Source: Sphingopyxis macrogoltabida
GTDB taxonomy: Bacteria; Pseudomonadota; Alphaproteobacteria; Sphingomonadales; Sphingomonadaceae
Assembly: GCA_003241685.1 (NCBI GenBank)
Contig: QFPJ01000021.1
Span: forward strand, 1 to 47,805
Direction of reading: 5' to 3'
DNA: 47,805 nucleotides
The position numbers and the translations under genes were made by a program. The notes beneath the pieces were generated by a model, which had not been told where the DNA came from, did not search any database, and was given only the letters and a program-made list of their open reading frames with translations. Of the stretch, positions 33,528 to 41,653 are shown piece by piece (positions within the stretch are counted from its first letter, which is position 1; each line of letters opens with the position of its first letter).

Positions 33528-36500
33528 ATGCTAGCCAGAACCATAGGCTTTTCGATCCGGCAACGTTGGCTCGTCCTCGCGGTGGTCGCGCTCCTCTGCG
33601 CGATCGGCGCGTGGAGCGCGACCAAATTGCCCATCGACGCCGTTCCCGACATCACCAACGTCCAGGTCCAGATCAACACCAAGGCGGAAGGCTATTCGCC
33701 GCTCGAATCCGAGCAGCGCATCACCTATCCGATCGAGACCGCGATCGCGGGCATCCCGAACCTCAACTATACCAGATCGATCTCGCGCTACGGGCTCAGC
33801 CAGGTCACCGTCGTATTCGAGGACGGGACCGACATCTATTTCGCGCGCCAGCAGGTCAATGAGCGGCTCCAGGCCGCGCGCGGCCAGCTTCCGCCCGGGA
33901 TGGAGCCCGAAATGGGCCCGATCTCGACGGGACTCGGCGAGATCTTCATGTTCTCGATCGAGGCCGAACCGGGCGCGCGAAAACCCGACGGTTCGCCATA
34001 TACGGCGGAAGACCTCCGGACGATGTCCGACTGGGTCATCCGGCCGCAGATGCGCACGATTCCGGGGGTCGCCGAGATCAACACGATCGGCGGCTATGCC
34101 CGCCAATATCATGTGACACCCAACCCGGCCTCGCTCGCCTCGCTCAACCTCTCGCTCAACGATGTCGTCACCGCATTGGAGGCCAATAACGCCAATCGCG
34201 GGGCCGGTTATGTCGAGCGCAGCGGCGAACAGATATTGATTCGCGTGCCGGGTCAGGCCAATAATGAGCGCGACCTGTCGCAGATCATCGTCACCACTCG
34301 CGGCGGGGTTCCGATCCGGATCGCCGACGTCGCCGATGTCGCGATCGGTTCAGGGCTCCGGACAGGCGCCGCGACTGAAAATGGCAAGGAAGTCGTCCTT
34401 GCCACGGTCTCGATGCTGATCGGCGAGAATCCGCGCGTGGTGGCGCAGGCCTCGGCCGAACGTCTCGTCGAAGCCTCGCGTGCGTTGCCGAAGGGCGTCG
34501 TTGCCAAGCCGCTCTACGATCGGACGGCGCTCGTCGAGCGGACGATCTCGACGGTGCAGAAGAACCTCGCCGAGGGCGCGCTGCTCGTCATCGTGATCCT
34601 GTTCCTCCTGCTCGGCAATTTCCGCGCGGCGCTGATCACGGCGGCGGTGATTCCGGTCGCGATGCTGATGACGCTGACGGGCATGCTCCAGACGCGGACA
34701 TCGGCGAACCTCATGAGCCTCGGGGCGCTCGACTTCGGCCTCATCGTCGACGGGGCCGTCATCATTGTCGAGAACTGCCTCCGCCGGCTCGGCGAGGCCC
34801 AGCACAGGCTCGGGCGCCTGCTCGACCGCGACGAACGCTTCGGTCTGGTCGCTTCGGCTAGTGCAGAGGTGATCAAGCCGAGCATCTTCGGCATCATCAT
34901 CATCACCGCCGTCTATCTGCCGATCTTCGCGCTCGAGGGCGTCGAGGGCAAAACCTTCCATCCGATGGCGATCACCGTCGTCCTCGCGCTTACCGCCGCT
35001 CTGCTGCTGTCGCTCACCCTGGTTCCGGCCGCGGTGGCGCTGTTCGTGACCGGCAAGGTCGAGGAAAAGGAAAATTGGCTGATGCGCGGTCTCGGCAAGG
35101 GCTATCGCCCTATGCTCGATCGCGTCCTCAATTGGCCGAAGGCTGCGCTGGCTGGTGCTTTGTCGCTTGTCGCGCTCAGCGGCGTGGCGGCGACCAGTCT
35201 CGGGTCCGAGTTCATCCCGGACCTCGACGAAGGCGATATCGCGATGCACGCGATGCGTATTCCCGGGACGAGCCTCACCCAGTCGATCGCGATGCAAGAG
35301 GCGCTGGAGAAGAGGATCAGGCAGTTTCCCGAAGTCGAGCGGGTGTTCGCGAAGATCGGCACGCCCGAAGTCGCGACCGATCCGATGCCGCCATCGGTCG
35401 CCGACAATTTCATCATGCTCAAAGACCGGAAGGAATGGCCCAATCCGAGAAAGACCCGCGACCAGCTCGTCGCCGAACTCAACAAGGCGGTGAACGAGGT
35501 GCCGGGGAATAATTATGAGTTCACCCAGCCGGTGAAGATGCGCATGAACGAGCTGATCGCCGGTGTCCGCGCCGACGTGGCTATCAAGCTGTTCGGCGAC
35601 GATCTCGATCAATTGCTCGACTCGGGGCAGGCGATCGAGGAAGTCGCCGGCGGGATCGCGGGCGCGCAGGACGTGAAGCTCGAACAGGTCACCGGCCTGC
35701 CGATGCTCTCGGTCACGCCCGACCGCGACAAGCTCGCGCGCTACGGCGTCAGCATGGAAACGGTGCAGGACGCGGTTTCGACCGCGACCGGCGGCCGCCA
35801 GGCGGGCGAGCTTTTCGAGGGTGACCGCCGCTTCGATGTGATCGTCCGGCTTCCCGAAGCCATTCGCACCGATCTCGCGTCGCTCGGCAATCTTCCCGTT
35901 GCACTTCCGGCCGGCGGCTTCGTGCCGCTTTCGGAGCTGGCGGAGATATCGCTCGCGGCGGGACCGAACCAGATCAGCCGTGAAAATGGCAAGCGCCGCG
36001 CGGTGATCACGGCGAATGTTCGTGGGCGCGATCTGGGTTCGTTCATCGACGAGCTCACGCAAAAGGTCGAAGCCGAGGTCGTGCTGCCCGATGGTTACTA
36101 CATCGAATATGGCGGGACGTTCGAGCAGCTTCAGTCCGCAACCGAGCGCCTCCAGATCGTCGTGCCGCTGGTACTGCTGCTGATCTTCGGCCTGCTGTTC
36201 ATGCTGTTCGGCACGGTGCGCGATGCTGCGATCGTCTTCTCAGGCGTGCCGCTGGCGCTGACGGGAGGCGTCGCGGCGCTAGCGCTGCGCGACATTCCGC
36301 TCTCGATCTCCGCGGGCGTTGGATTCATCGCGCTCTCGGGGGTCGCGGTGCTGAACGGCGTGGTGATGCTATCCTTCATCAAGGATCTGCGCGAACGCGG
36401 AAAAGCGCTTGTCGAGGCGATCCGTGAAGGCGCACTGACCCGCCTCAGGCCGGTGATGATGACCGCGTTGGTGGCATCGCTCGGGTTCGTACCGATGGCG

Positions 36501-36689
36501 CTCAATGTCGGGGCTGGGTCCGAGGTGCAACGGCCGCTGGCAACTGTCGTCATCGGTGGGATCATCTCGTCGACGATCCTGACTCTGCTCGTGCTGCCGG
36601 CGCTGTACCTCCTGGTCCATCGACGGACCGCGAAGGCTGAAGAGGAAGAGTTGGCGCACCCGAGCGGCGTGCCCAGCCCCGCAGGCTGA
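33528..36689 (+). CDS. czcA: CzcA-type divalent metal RND pump (set 2)
   Basis: 1053 residues from the ATG at 33528; the longer frame upstream lies in czcB. Helix 4 has D402-FGLIV-D408-GAVIIV-E415, the same residue numbers as the proton-relay triad of C. metallidurans CzcA. It lacks the periplasmic insertion of set 1. The C-terminal tail is Glu-rich (KAEEEELAHP). A Zn/Co/Cd preference is likely from family membership. A strong terminator follows at 36746-36778. Confidence 0.94.
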   Translation: MLARTIGFSIRQRWLVLAVVALLCAIGAWSATKLPIDAVPDITNVQVQINTKAEGYSPLESEQRITYPIETAIAGIPNLNYTRSISRYGLSQVTVVFEDGTDIYFARQQVNERLQAARGQLPPGMEPEMGPISTGLGEIFMFSIEAEPGARKPDGSPYTAEDLRTMSDWVIRPQMRTIPGVAEINTIGGYARQYHVTPNPASLASLNLSLNDVVTALEANNANRGAGYVERSGEQILIRVPGQANNERDLSQIIVTTRGGVPIRIADVADVAIGSGLRTGAATENGKEVVLATVSMLIGENPRVVAQASAERLVEASRALPKGVVAKPLYDRTALVERTISTVQKNLAEGALLVIVILFLLLGNFRAALITAAVIPVAMLMTLTGMLQTRTSANLMSLGALDFGLIVDGAVIIVENCLRRLGEAQHRLGRLLDRDERFGLVASASAEVIKPSIFGIIIITAVYLPIFALEGVEGKTFHPMAITVVLALTAALLLSLTLVPAAVALFVTGKVEEKENWLMRGLGKGYRPMLDRVLNWPKAALAGALSLVALSGVAATSLGSEFIPDLDEGDIAMHAMRIPGTSLTQSIAMQEALEKRIRQFPEVERVFAKIGTPEVATDPMPPSVADNFIMLKDRKEWPNPRKTRDQLVAELNKAVNEVPGNNYEFTQPVKMRMNELIAGVRADVAIKLFGDDLDQLLDSGQAIEEVAGGIAGAQDVKLEQVTGLPMLSVTPDRDKLARYGVSMETVQDAVSTATGGRQAGELFEGDRRFDVIVRLPEAIRTDLASLGNLPVALPAGGFVPLSELAEISLAAGPNQISRENGKRRAVITANVRGRDLGSFIDELTQKVEAEVVLPDGYYIEYGGTFEQLQSATERLQIVVPLVLLLIFGLLFMLFGTVRDAAIVFSGVPLALTGGVAALALRDIPLSISAGVGFIALSGVAVLNGVVMLSFIKDLRERGKALVEAIREGALTRLRPVMMTALVASLGFVPMALNVGAGSEVQRPLATVVIGGIISSTILTLLVLPALYLLVHRRTAKAEEEELAHPSGVPSPAG

Positions 36690-36745
36690 GCACCTCCCGG
36701 TCAGCCGCCATTCCCCCCTGTCGGCGGCAACCGGGAGTGCTGACT

Positions 36746-36778
36746 GAGGCGGAACCCAAGCGGGTTCCGCCTCCTTTT
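36746..36778 (+). terminator. Rho-independent terminator after czcA set 2
   Basis: Perfect 12-bp stem GAGGCGGAACCC / GGGTTCCGCCTC around AAGC, followed by CTTTT. It lies between czcA and the CDF gene, so the CDF may need read-through or its own promoter. Confidence 0.88.
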
Positions 36779-36806
36779 AGGGATGGTGAGGATTGAGGAG
36801 CTTGCA

Positions 36807-37403
36807 ATGAATGAAAAAGCAACCGGGAGCGAACGCGAAAAGCGAACGCTCCAGATCGTTCTCGTCCTGAACGCAGCTATCGCGATCGCCTTCCTCGTAA
36901 CCGGCGGGCTCGGCGATTCGAGCGCGCTCATCGCCAATGGGCTCGACAATCTGTCCGACGCCGCGGTCTATGCGTTGAGCCTCGTTGCGCTCAGCCACGG
37001 CCTGAAATGGAAAACCCGTGCTGCCACGGCATCGGGCGTCATGCTGCTGGTCTTCGCAGCCGGCGTCCTGTTCGATGTAGGACGCCGCTATTTCGAAGGC
37101 AGCGAACCGATCGGTCCGACGATGATGATCATGTCGGCGGTCGCCGCGGTGGTGAACTATGCTTGCCTGAAGCTCTTGCAGCGCATTCAGGATCCGGACG
37201 TCAACCTCAGAGCCGCGACAACCTTCAGCTACAACGACTTCATCTCGAACGGCGGCATCCTGATCGCGGGTGTCCTCGTCTGGTGGCTCGGTACGAACTG
37301 GCCGGACCTTCTGGTTGGATTTGCGGCTGCGCTGATCGCGATCAAGGGCGGGATCGAAATCCTCCGCGACGCCCGCCAAGAGGCCAAACAGCAGAGAGGC
37401 TAG
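36807..37403 (+). CDS. Short CDF-family metal exporter at the island end
   Basis: 198 residues from the ATG at 36807, with GAGGAG at 36795-36800. Six membrane helices. Helix 2 carries ANGLDNLSDAAVY (about 47-59) and helix 5 SYNDFISNGG (about 145-154), the CDF transport-site segments. As with the CDF at 10410, the cytoplasmic C-terminal domain is missing. The two CDF proteins are diverged. It is the last gene of the island before the tRNA-Gly junction, and lies 28 bases after a terminator. Confidence 0.84.
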   Translation: MNEKATGSEREKRTLQIVLVLNAAIAIAFLVTGGLGDSSALIANGLDNLSDAAVYALSLVALSHGLKWKTRAATASGVMLLVFAAGVLFDVGRRYFEGSEPIGPTMMIMSAVAAVVNYACLKLLQRIQDPDVNLRAATTFSYNDFISNGGILIAGVLVWWLGTNWPDLLVGFAAALIAIKGGIEILRDARQEAKQQRG

Positions 37404-37598
37404 AGCATGTGAGGCGTCTCGGGTCGGCGGATGAATGTTCGAACCTCTGCGAACAACGTCGCCGATCCTGCCCTAGAGGCACCCGACAGCTCGCTCCCAT
37501 CATATTACGTCCTTATTACGCGAGGCAAAAATCGAGCCCGCGTAACGACGCATATTACGTCGCCATTCGGCGTAAGTGTCTGAAATTGTTAGGAAAAC
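37404..37598. other. Non-coding junction beside tRNA-Gly with TTACG repeats
   Basis: No gene. CATATTACGTC occurs twice (37501-37511 and 37551-37561), exactly 50 bases apart. Further TTACG/CGTAA units lie near 37516-37520, 37541-37545 and 37571-37575. These five units in about 75 bases stand next to the 3' end of the tRNA gene, where tyrosine recombinases usually have their arm or excisionase sites. Confidence 0.55.
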
Positions 37599-37673
37599 TG
37601 GAGCGGGCGAAGGGATTCGAACCCTCGACCCCAACCTTGGCAAGGTTGTGCTCTACCCCTGAGCTACGCCCGC
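37599..37673 (-). tRNA. tRNA-Gly (anticodon GCC), CCA encoded
   Basis: Complete cloverleaf on the minus strand: acceptor stem GCGGGCG (5' end at 37673) pairs with CGCCCGC (37603-37609), D arm GCTC-AGGGGTA-GAGC, anticodon loop TTGCCAA with GCC at 37641-37639, T arm with TTCGAAT. CCA is encoded at 37601-37599. The 3' end faces the metal island. Confidence 0.97.
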
Positions 37674-37878
37674 TCTGGCGGCTGGAAACGGGTGGCTCCC
37701 AGCGGGTGAGGCGGGCGATTAGCACCGGGTTTCGGAGTCGGCAAGCCCTGTTTGCGCTTTTTCGCCGAAGGGTTGGCATCTCGTCCGCAAATCCCACATA
37801 AGCTGGCACAGGAGTCATTTTCCGGCTGATGCCGGGAGCGGCCGGACGCCGGACGCAAGCAACAAGGAGCATTTGTTC

Positions 37879-38790
37879 GTGGCCACGCTGGGTCTCAATC
37901 CGCAGGAAAAGGAAGCCGTCGAAGCTTTTCGGCGCGATGTCGTCGAGCCGTCGATGCAAAACCTTGTCATCCTCGATTTCTGGGCGGAATGGTGCGGGCC
38001 GTGCAAGCAGCTGGCCCCGGTGCTGGAAAAGGTCGCCGCCGACTATGCCGACAAGGGCGTCGTGCTGGCCAAGGTCGACGTCGACGCGAACGGCTTCATC
38101 GCGAGCCAGTTCCAGGTCCAGTCGATCCCGACCGTCTATGCCATATTCCAGGGCCAGCCGGTCGCCAACCTGACCAATGCGCGCAGCGAAAGCCAGTTGA
38201 AAGCCATGCTGGACCAGTTGCTGGCGCAGCTTCCGATCGAAAGCGATGCGAGCGCCCGCGCGGTCGAGATCGCCCCACTGCTCGAAATGGGCGAAGCCGT
38301 CCTGGCCGAAGGCGACGGCCAGCGCGCCGTCGGCATCTTCGGCCAGATCGTCGAGATGGCGCCCGACAACGCCGCCGCGCACGGCGGCCTGATCCGCGCG
38401 CTGCTGTTGGCCGGCGATGCGCCGGGCGCGCAGGCGGCACTCGACGCGCTGCCCGCCGACATGGCTGGCGACCCGGCCGTCGCGCAGGCGAGAAGTGCAC
38501 TCGCGCTCGCCGCCGATGCGCCGGACGATGGCGAACTCGCCGGGCTGGAGGCGGCTCTGGCGGCCAATCCCGACGATCCGCAGGCGCGGTTCGACCTGGC
38601 CGCCGCGCAGATCGGCGCGGGGCAGCGCGACGCCGCGGCGGACAATCTGCTCCACATCGTCGCGGCGGACCGCGAATGGAACGAGGGGGCGGCGCGCACC
38701 AAGCTGCTCGCTCTGTTCGAGGCGGTCGGGCTGGAGGATCCGTGGGTCGCGGCGCAGCGCCGCCGCCTGTCGCTGATCCTGTTCGGATGA
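37879..38790 (+). CDS. ybbN: YbbN/CnoX-type thioredoxin with TPR-like tail
   Basis: 303 residues. I choose GTG at 37879, nine bases after AAGGAG (37864-37869), over TTG at 37873, which is too close. The N-terminal half is a thioredoxin domain with the active site WAEWCGPCK near residues 36-44 and cis-proline SIPTVYAI. The C-terminal half has Ala-rich helical TPR-like repeats. YbbN/CnoX is a redox-linked holdase that passes clients to chaperones. It overlaps the next gene by four bases. Confidence 0.9.
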   Translation: MATLGLNPQEKEAVEAFRRDVVEPSMQNLVILDFWAEWCGPCKQLAPVLEKVAADYADKGVVLAKVDVDANGFIASQFQVQSIPTVYAIFQGQPVANLTNARSESQLKAMLDQLLAQLPIESDASARAVEIAPLLEMGEAVLAEGDGQRAVGIFGQIVEMAPDNAAAHGGLIRALLLAGDAPGAQAALDALPADMAGDPAVAQARSALALAADAPDDGELAGLEAALAANPDDPQARFDLAAAQIGAGQRDAAADNLLHIVAADREWNEGAARTKLLALFEAVGLEDPWVAAQRRRLSLILFG

Positions 38791-39440
38791 TGGGGGCCGC
38801 CGCGCCCCTGACGATTCAGCGGATCGCGATCTTTCCGCTGCCCGGTGCGGTGCTGTTTCCGGGGCTGCATCTGCCGCTTCATATCTTCGAGCCGCGTTAC
38901 AAGGCGATGGTGCAGGAGGTGCTGGCGCGCGACCGGCAGATCGGCATGATCCAGCCGCGCCACATTCCCGGCGAGGAGGACCGCGAACCGCCGGCGCTCT
39001 ATGATGTCGGTTGCGTCGGCCGGATCGTCGATGTCGAAGCGCTCGACGAAGGGCGTTTCAATCTGGTGCTGGAGGGTGTCGCGCGTTTCCACGTGCGCCG
39101 CGAACTGGATGTGACGACGCCTTTCCGACAGGTCGAAGCGGAAATCGAAACCGATGCCGAGGAGCAGGCCGTGCTCGCCAGTATCGAACGCGCCAGCCTG
39201 GAGCGCGAGGCGAAACGTTTTGCACAGCGGCAGGGCTATGTCGTCGACTGGGACGCCGTCGGTCAGCTCGATGATGCCACGCTGGTCAATGGGATCGCCC
39301 AGGTCGCGCCCTTCGACGCCGCCGCGAAACAGGCGCTGCTCGAAACGACGCCGATCGACCGGCGCGCCGAGCTGGTTGTCCAGATGATGCAATTCTTCGG
39401 CCGCTTCGACGGCGACGACGGCCGCGCCACGCTGCAATAG
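38787..39440 (+). CDS. Lon N-terminal (substrate-binding) domain protein
   Basis: 217 residues. IAIFPLPGAVLFPGLHLPLHIFEPRYKAM is the start of the LON substrate-binding domain, followed by GCVGRIVDVEALDEGRFNLVLEGVARF. There is no AAA or protease part, as usual for this stand-alone family. It is coupled to ybbN by an ATGA overlap, an order common in Alphaproteobacteria, which suggests a joint role in protein quality control. Confidence 0.9.
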   Translation: MMGAAAPLTIQRIAIFPLPGAVLFPGLHLPLHIFEPRYKAMVQEVLARDRQIGMIQPRHIPGEEDREPPALYDVGCVGRIVDVEALDEGRFNLVLEGVARFHVRRELDVTTPFRQVEAEIETDAEEQAVLASIERASLEREAKRFAQRQGYVVDWDAVGQLDDATLVNGIAQVAPFDAAAKQALLETTPIDRRAELVVQMMQFFGRFDGDDGRATLQ

Positions 39441-39466
39441 GCGGCGCCGTTCCGGGGCCCCTGTCC

Positions 39467-40168
39467 CTAATGAAGCTTACGTTCCGCGTTGCGGCGGATG
39501 TCGGCGAGCGCACGTCGCACGATGTGCCGGTCGCTTTCGCGCAGCCTTTCCACGACCGCCTCCACCGGCGTCAATTGGCGGTGGACGAGCGCGCGTTCCG
39601 CCGCCACGCGCTCGTCGACGCGCGCCGCGCCCGCCTTGCCGCCGCCGCGCAGCAACGCAATGCGGCGCCGCGCTGCCCAGCCATCGGCGAGGCGTTCGGC
39701 CGTTCGCGCGGCAAGACCGTCCGCTGCCGCCCGTTCGGCGGCCATTTCGGCATCGGGATCGGGCAGCCATGCGTCCGCGCCGCCGTCGCGCAGCGCGTCG
39801 AGCGACACCAGCACCGAATCGCGCCGGCCGGCGCAGCGCGGATCGCCGTGCAGACGCAGGCGCAGCGATTGCAGTTCGGCGCGGAATTGCCAGTTGATGA
39901 AGGTCGTGAAACGGGCCCGCGCGGGATCATAATGGTCCACCGCGCGGTGCAGCGCGATCGCGCAAGCCTGCTGCGCATCCTCGGCGGCGTCCGACAGGCC
40001 ATAGCGCCGCGTGAAATAACGGACGCGCGCGGCGGTCAGGCTCGCAAGCCGGGCAAAGGCGCGGTCGACCCCGGCGCGAGCCCGCGCGCCCGGCGCCGCG
40101 TCGAGCGCCGTCCGCGCCATGATAAGATCGCTCACCGCGCGTTCGAGTGCATCGCTTTTCGCCGACAT
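39467..40168 (-). CDS. Sigma-factor region-2-like protein
   Basis: 233 residues from the ATG at 40168. Residues about 45-110 resemble sigma-70 region 2: VRYFTRRYGLSDAAEDAQQACAIALHRAVDHYDPARARFTTFINWQFRAEL. The C-terminal half is Ala/Arg/Glu-rich and ends with a helical stretch (TPVEAVVERLRESDRHIVRRALADIRRNAERKL) that may stand for region 4. It is less conserved than ordinary ECF factors and no anti-sigma gene adjoins. It converges with the Lon-like gene. I call the region-2 similarity with moderate confidence and no function. Confidence 0.7.
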   Translation of the reverse strand: MSAKSDALERAVSDLIMARTALDAAPGARARAGVDRAFARLASLTAARVRYFTRRYGLSDAAEDAQQACAIALHRAVDHYDPARARFTTFINWQFRAELQSLRLRLHGDPRCAGRRDSVLVSLDALRDGGADAWLPDPDAEMAAERAAADGLAARTAERLADGWAARRRIALLRGGGKAGAARVDERVAAERALVHRQLTPVEAVVERLRESDRHIVRRALADIRRNAERKLH

Positions 40169-40294
40169 GATCCCTGTCCCCCGTTTCGCAGGCACCGGGC
40201 GGTGCCGCGGATGACGGTTTGCGCGATCATGGTTAGGGTCCGCCGACCAGCGGCCTATGTATTGCTACTTAGGAAAAACGGCCGCACGCGGACG

Positions 40295-41539
40295 CTATAT
40301 TTCCGCTCCTGCGAGCAGGCGCGGCAGATCGCCTGCCTCGCCCCGCGCTTCGTCCATGAAGAAGCGTTTGAGCATCGGCATCCGCTGGACGGCGCCCAGC
40401 CCGGCGCGGCGGATGGTCGAGGCCGTCCGGCCGGGAATGCCGAACAGCCGGGTCAGGCCATCGGTGGCAAGGCTGACCATCAGATTGTCGAGCCCGCGCC
40501 ACCGCTGATAGCGCGCCAGCAAGGCCGCATCGCCAAGGTCGAGCCCCAATCGCGCGCCATCGACCAGCACTTCGGTCAGCGCCGCGACATCGCGCAGCCC
40601 GAGATTCAGCCCCTGCCCCGCGATCGGGTGGATGCCGTGCGCGGCGTCGCCGACCAGGACGATGCGGTCGCCGACGATCCGCGCGCTGTGATGGAAGCCG
40701 AGCGGATAGGTCATGCGCGGCGCGACCAGGTCCATCGCGCCCAGTAGGCCGCCCGCCCGCTTTTCCAGTTCGGCGGCGAAACCCCGTTCGCCCAGCTTGG
40801 CGAAACCGGGGCCGTCGCTTTCAGCCACCGTCCAGACGAAGGCCGAGCGGTGGCGCCCCTGCGGGTCGTCGACCAGCGGCAGCAATGCGAAAGGCCCCGA
40901 TGGAAAGAAGATTTCGTGCGCGACATGACCATGCGGCCGATCGTGCGCCACGGCGCCGATCATCGCGTGGTGATGATAGGACCAGCTCGCGATGCTGAAC
41001 CCCGCAGCATCGCGAGTGGGCGAGCGCCGCCCTTCGGCCACGATCATCAGCGGCGCCGCCAGCCGTGTGCCGTCGGCCAGCGTCAGCGTGACGCCATGCG
41101 CTCCGGTTTCGCGCGCCACGACCCGGGCCGGCATGAACAGCCGCGCGAGCGGTGCATCGGTCAGGGCCGCCGCCAACGCGAGGCGGAGCTGACGGTTTTC
41201 GACCATCGTGCCGAGCGCGGGCGCATCGTCGGCGGCGATGAAGTCGAGTTCGCCGGGCGTTCCGCCGCGACGCGGCACGCCATCGCCGACCTTGATCGCG
41301 CGGATCGGGCACCCGTGCGGCGCCAGCCGGTCGGCCAGGCCCAGCACCTCGAACATCTGCCACACCGCGCTCGCGATCGCCGATGCGCGGCCGTCGAAGT
41401 CGGGGGCGATGGTCGACACGGGGTCGGCGGGATCGACGACCTGGGACGAGATGCCGTGGTGCGCGAGGGCCAGCGCAAGCGCCTGCCCGACAAGGCCGCC
41501 GCCGGAAATCAGGACATCGCTGCGCAGGGTTTCGGTCAT
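40295..41539 (-). CDS. UbiH/UbiF/COQ6-family ubiquinone hydroxylase
   Basis: 414 residues, FAD-dependent monooxygenase of ubiquinone ring hydroxylation. The FAD fold is at the start (DVLISGGGLVGQALALALA), a DG motif is near VVARETGAHGVTLTLADGT, and the second FAD motif GDAAHGIHPIAGQGLNLGLRD is near residue 290. Length is normal. It is divergent from ftsK with a 114-base gap to the likely ftsK start. Which ring position it hydroxylates cannot be told. Confidence 0.92.
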   Translation of the reverse strand: MTETLRSDVLISGGGLVGQALALALAHHGISSQVVDPADPVSTIAPDFDGRASAIASAVWQMFEVLGLADRLAPHGCPIRAIKVGDGVPRRGGTPGELDFIAADDAPALGTMVENRQLRLALAAALTDAPLARLFMPARVVARETGAHGVTLTLADGTRLAAPLMIVAEGRRSPTRDAAGFSIASWSYHHHAMIGAVAHDRPHGHVAHEIFFPSGPFALLPLVDDPQGRHRSAFVWTVAESDGPGFAKLGERGFAAELEKRAGGLLGAMDLVAPRMTYPLGFHHSARIVGDRIVLVGDAAHGIHPIAGQGLNLGLRDVAALTEVLVDGARLGLDLGDAALLARYQRWRGLDNLMVSLATDGLTRLFGIPGRTASTIRRAGLGAVQRMPMLKRFFMDEARGEAGDLPRLLAGAEI

Positions 41540-41653
41540 ATGTCCGCCCTAACCCGGCGCGGCGCGATTGGAAAGGCCGCCCCGCCGCCCGCTTGACGGC
41601 GAGTCCGCCCCATGTGCATATCGCCGTGGTTAATCGAAGGGACCCTTTTCCGC

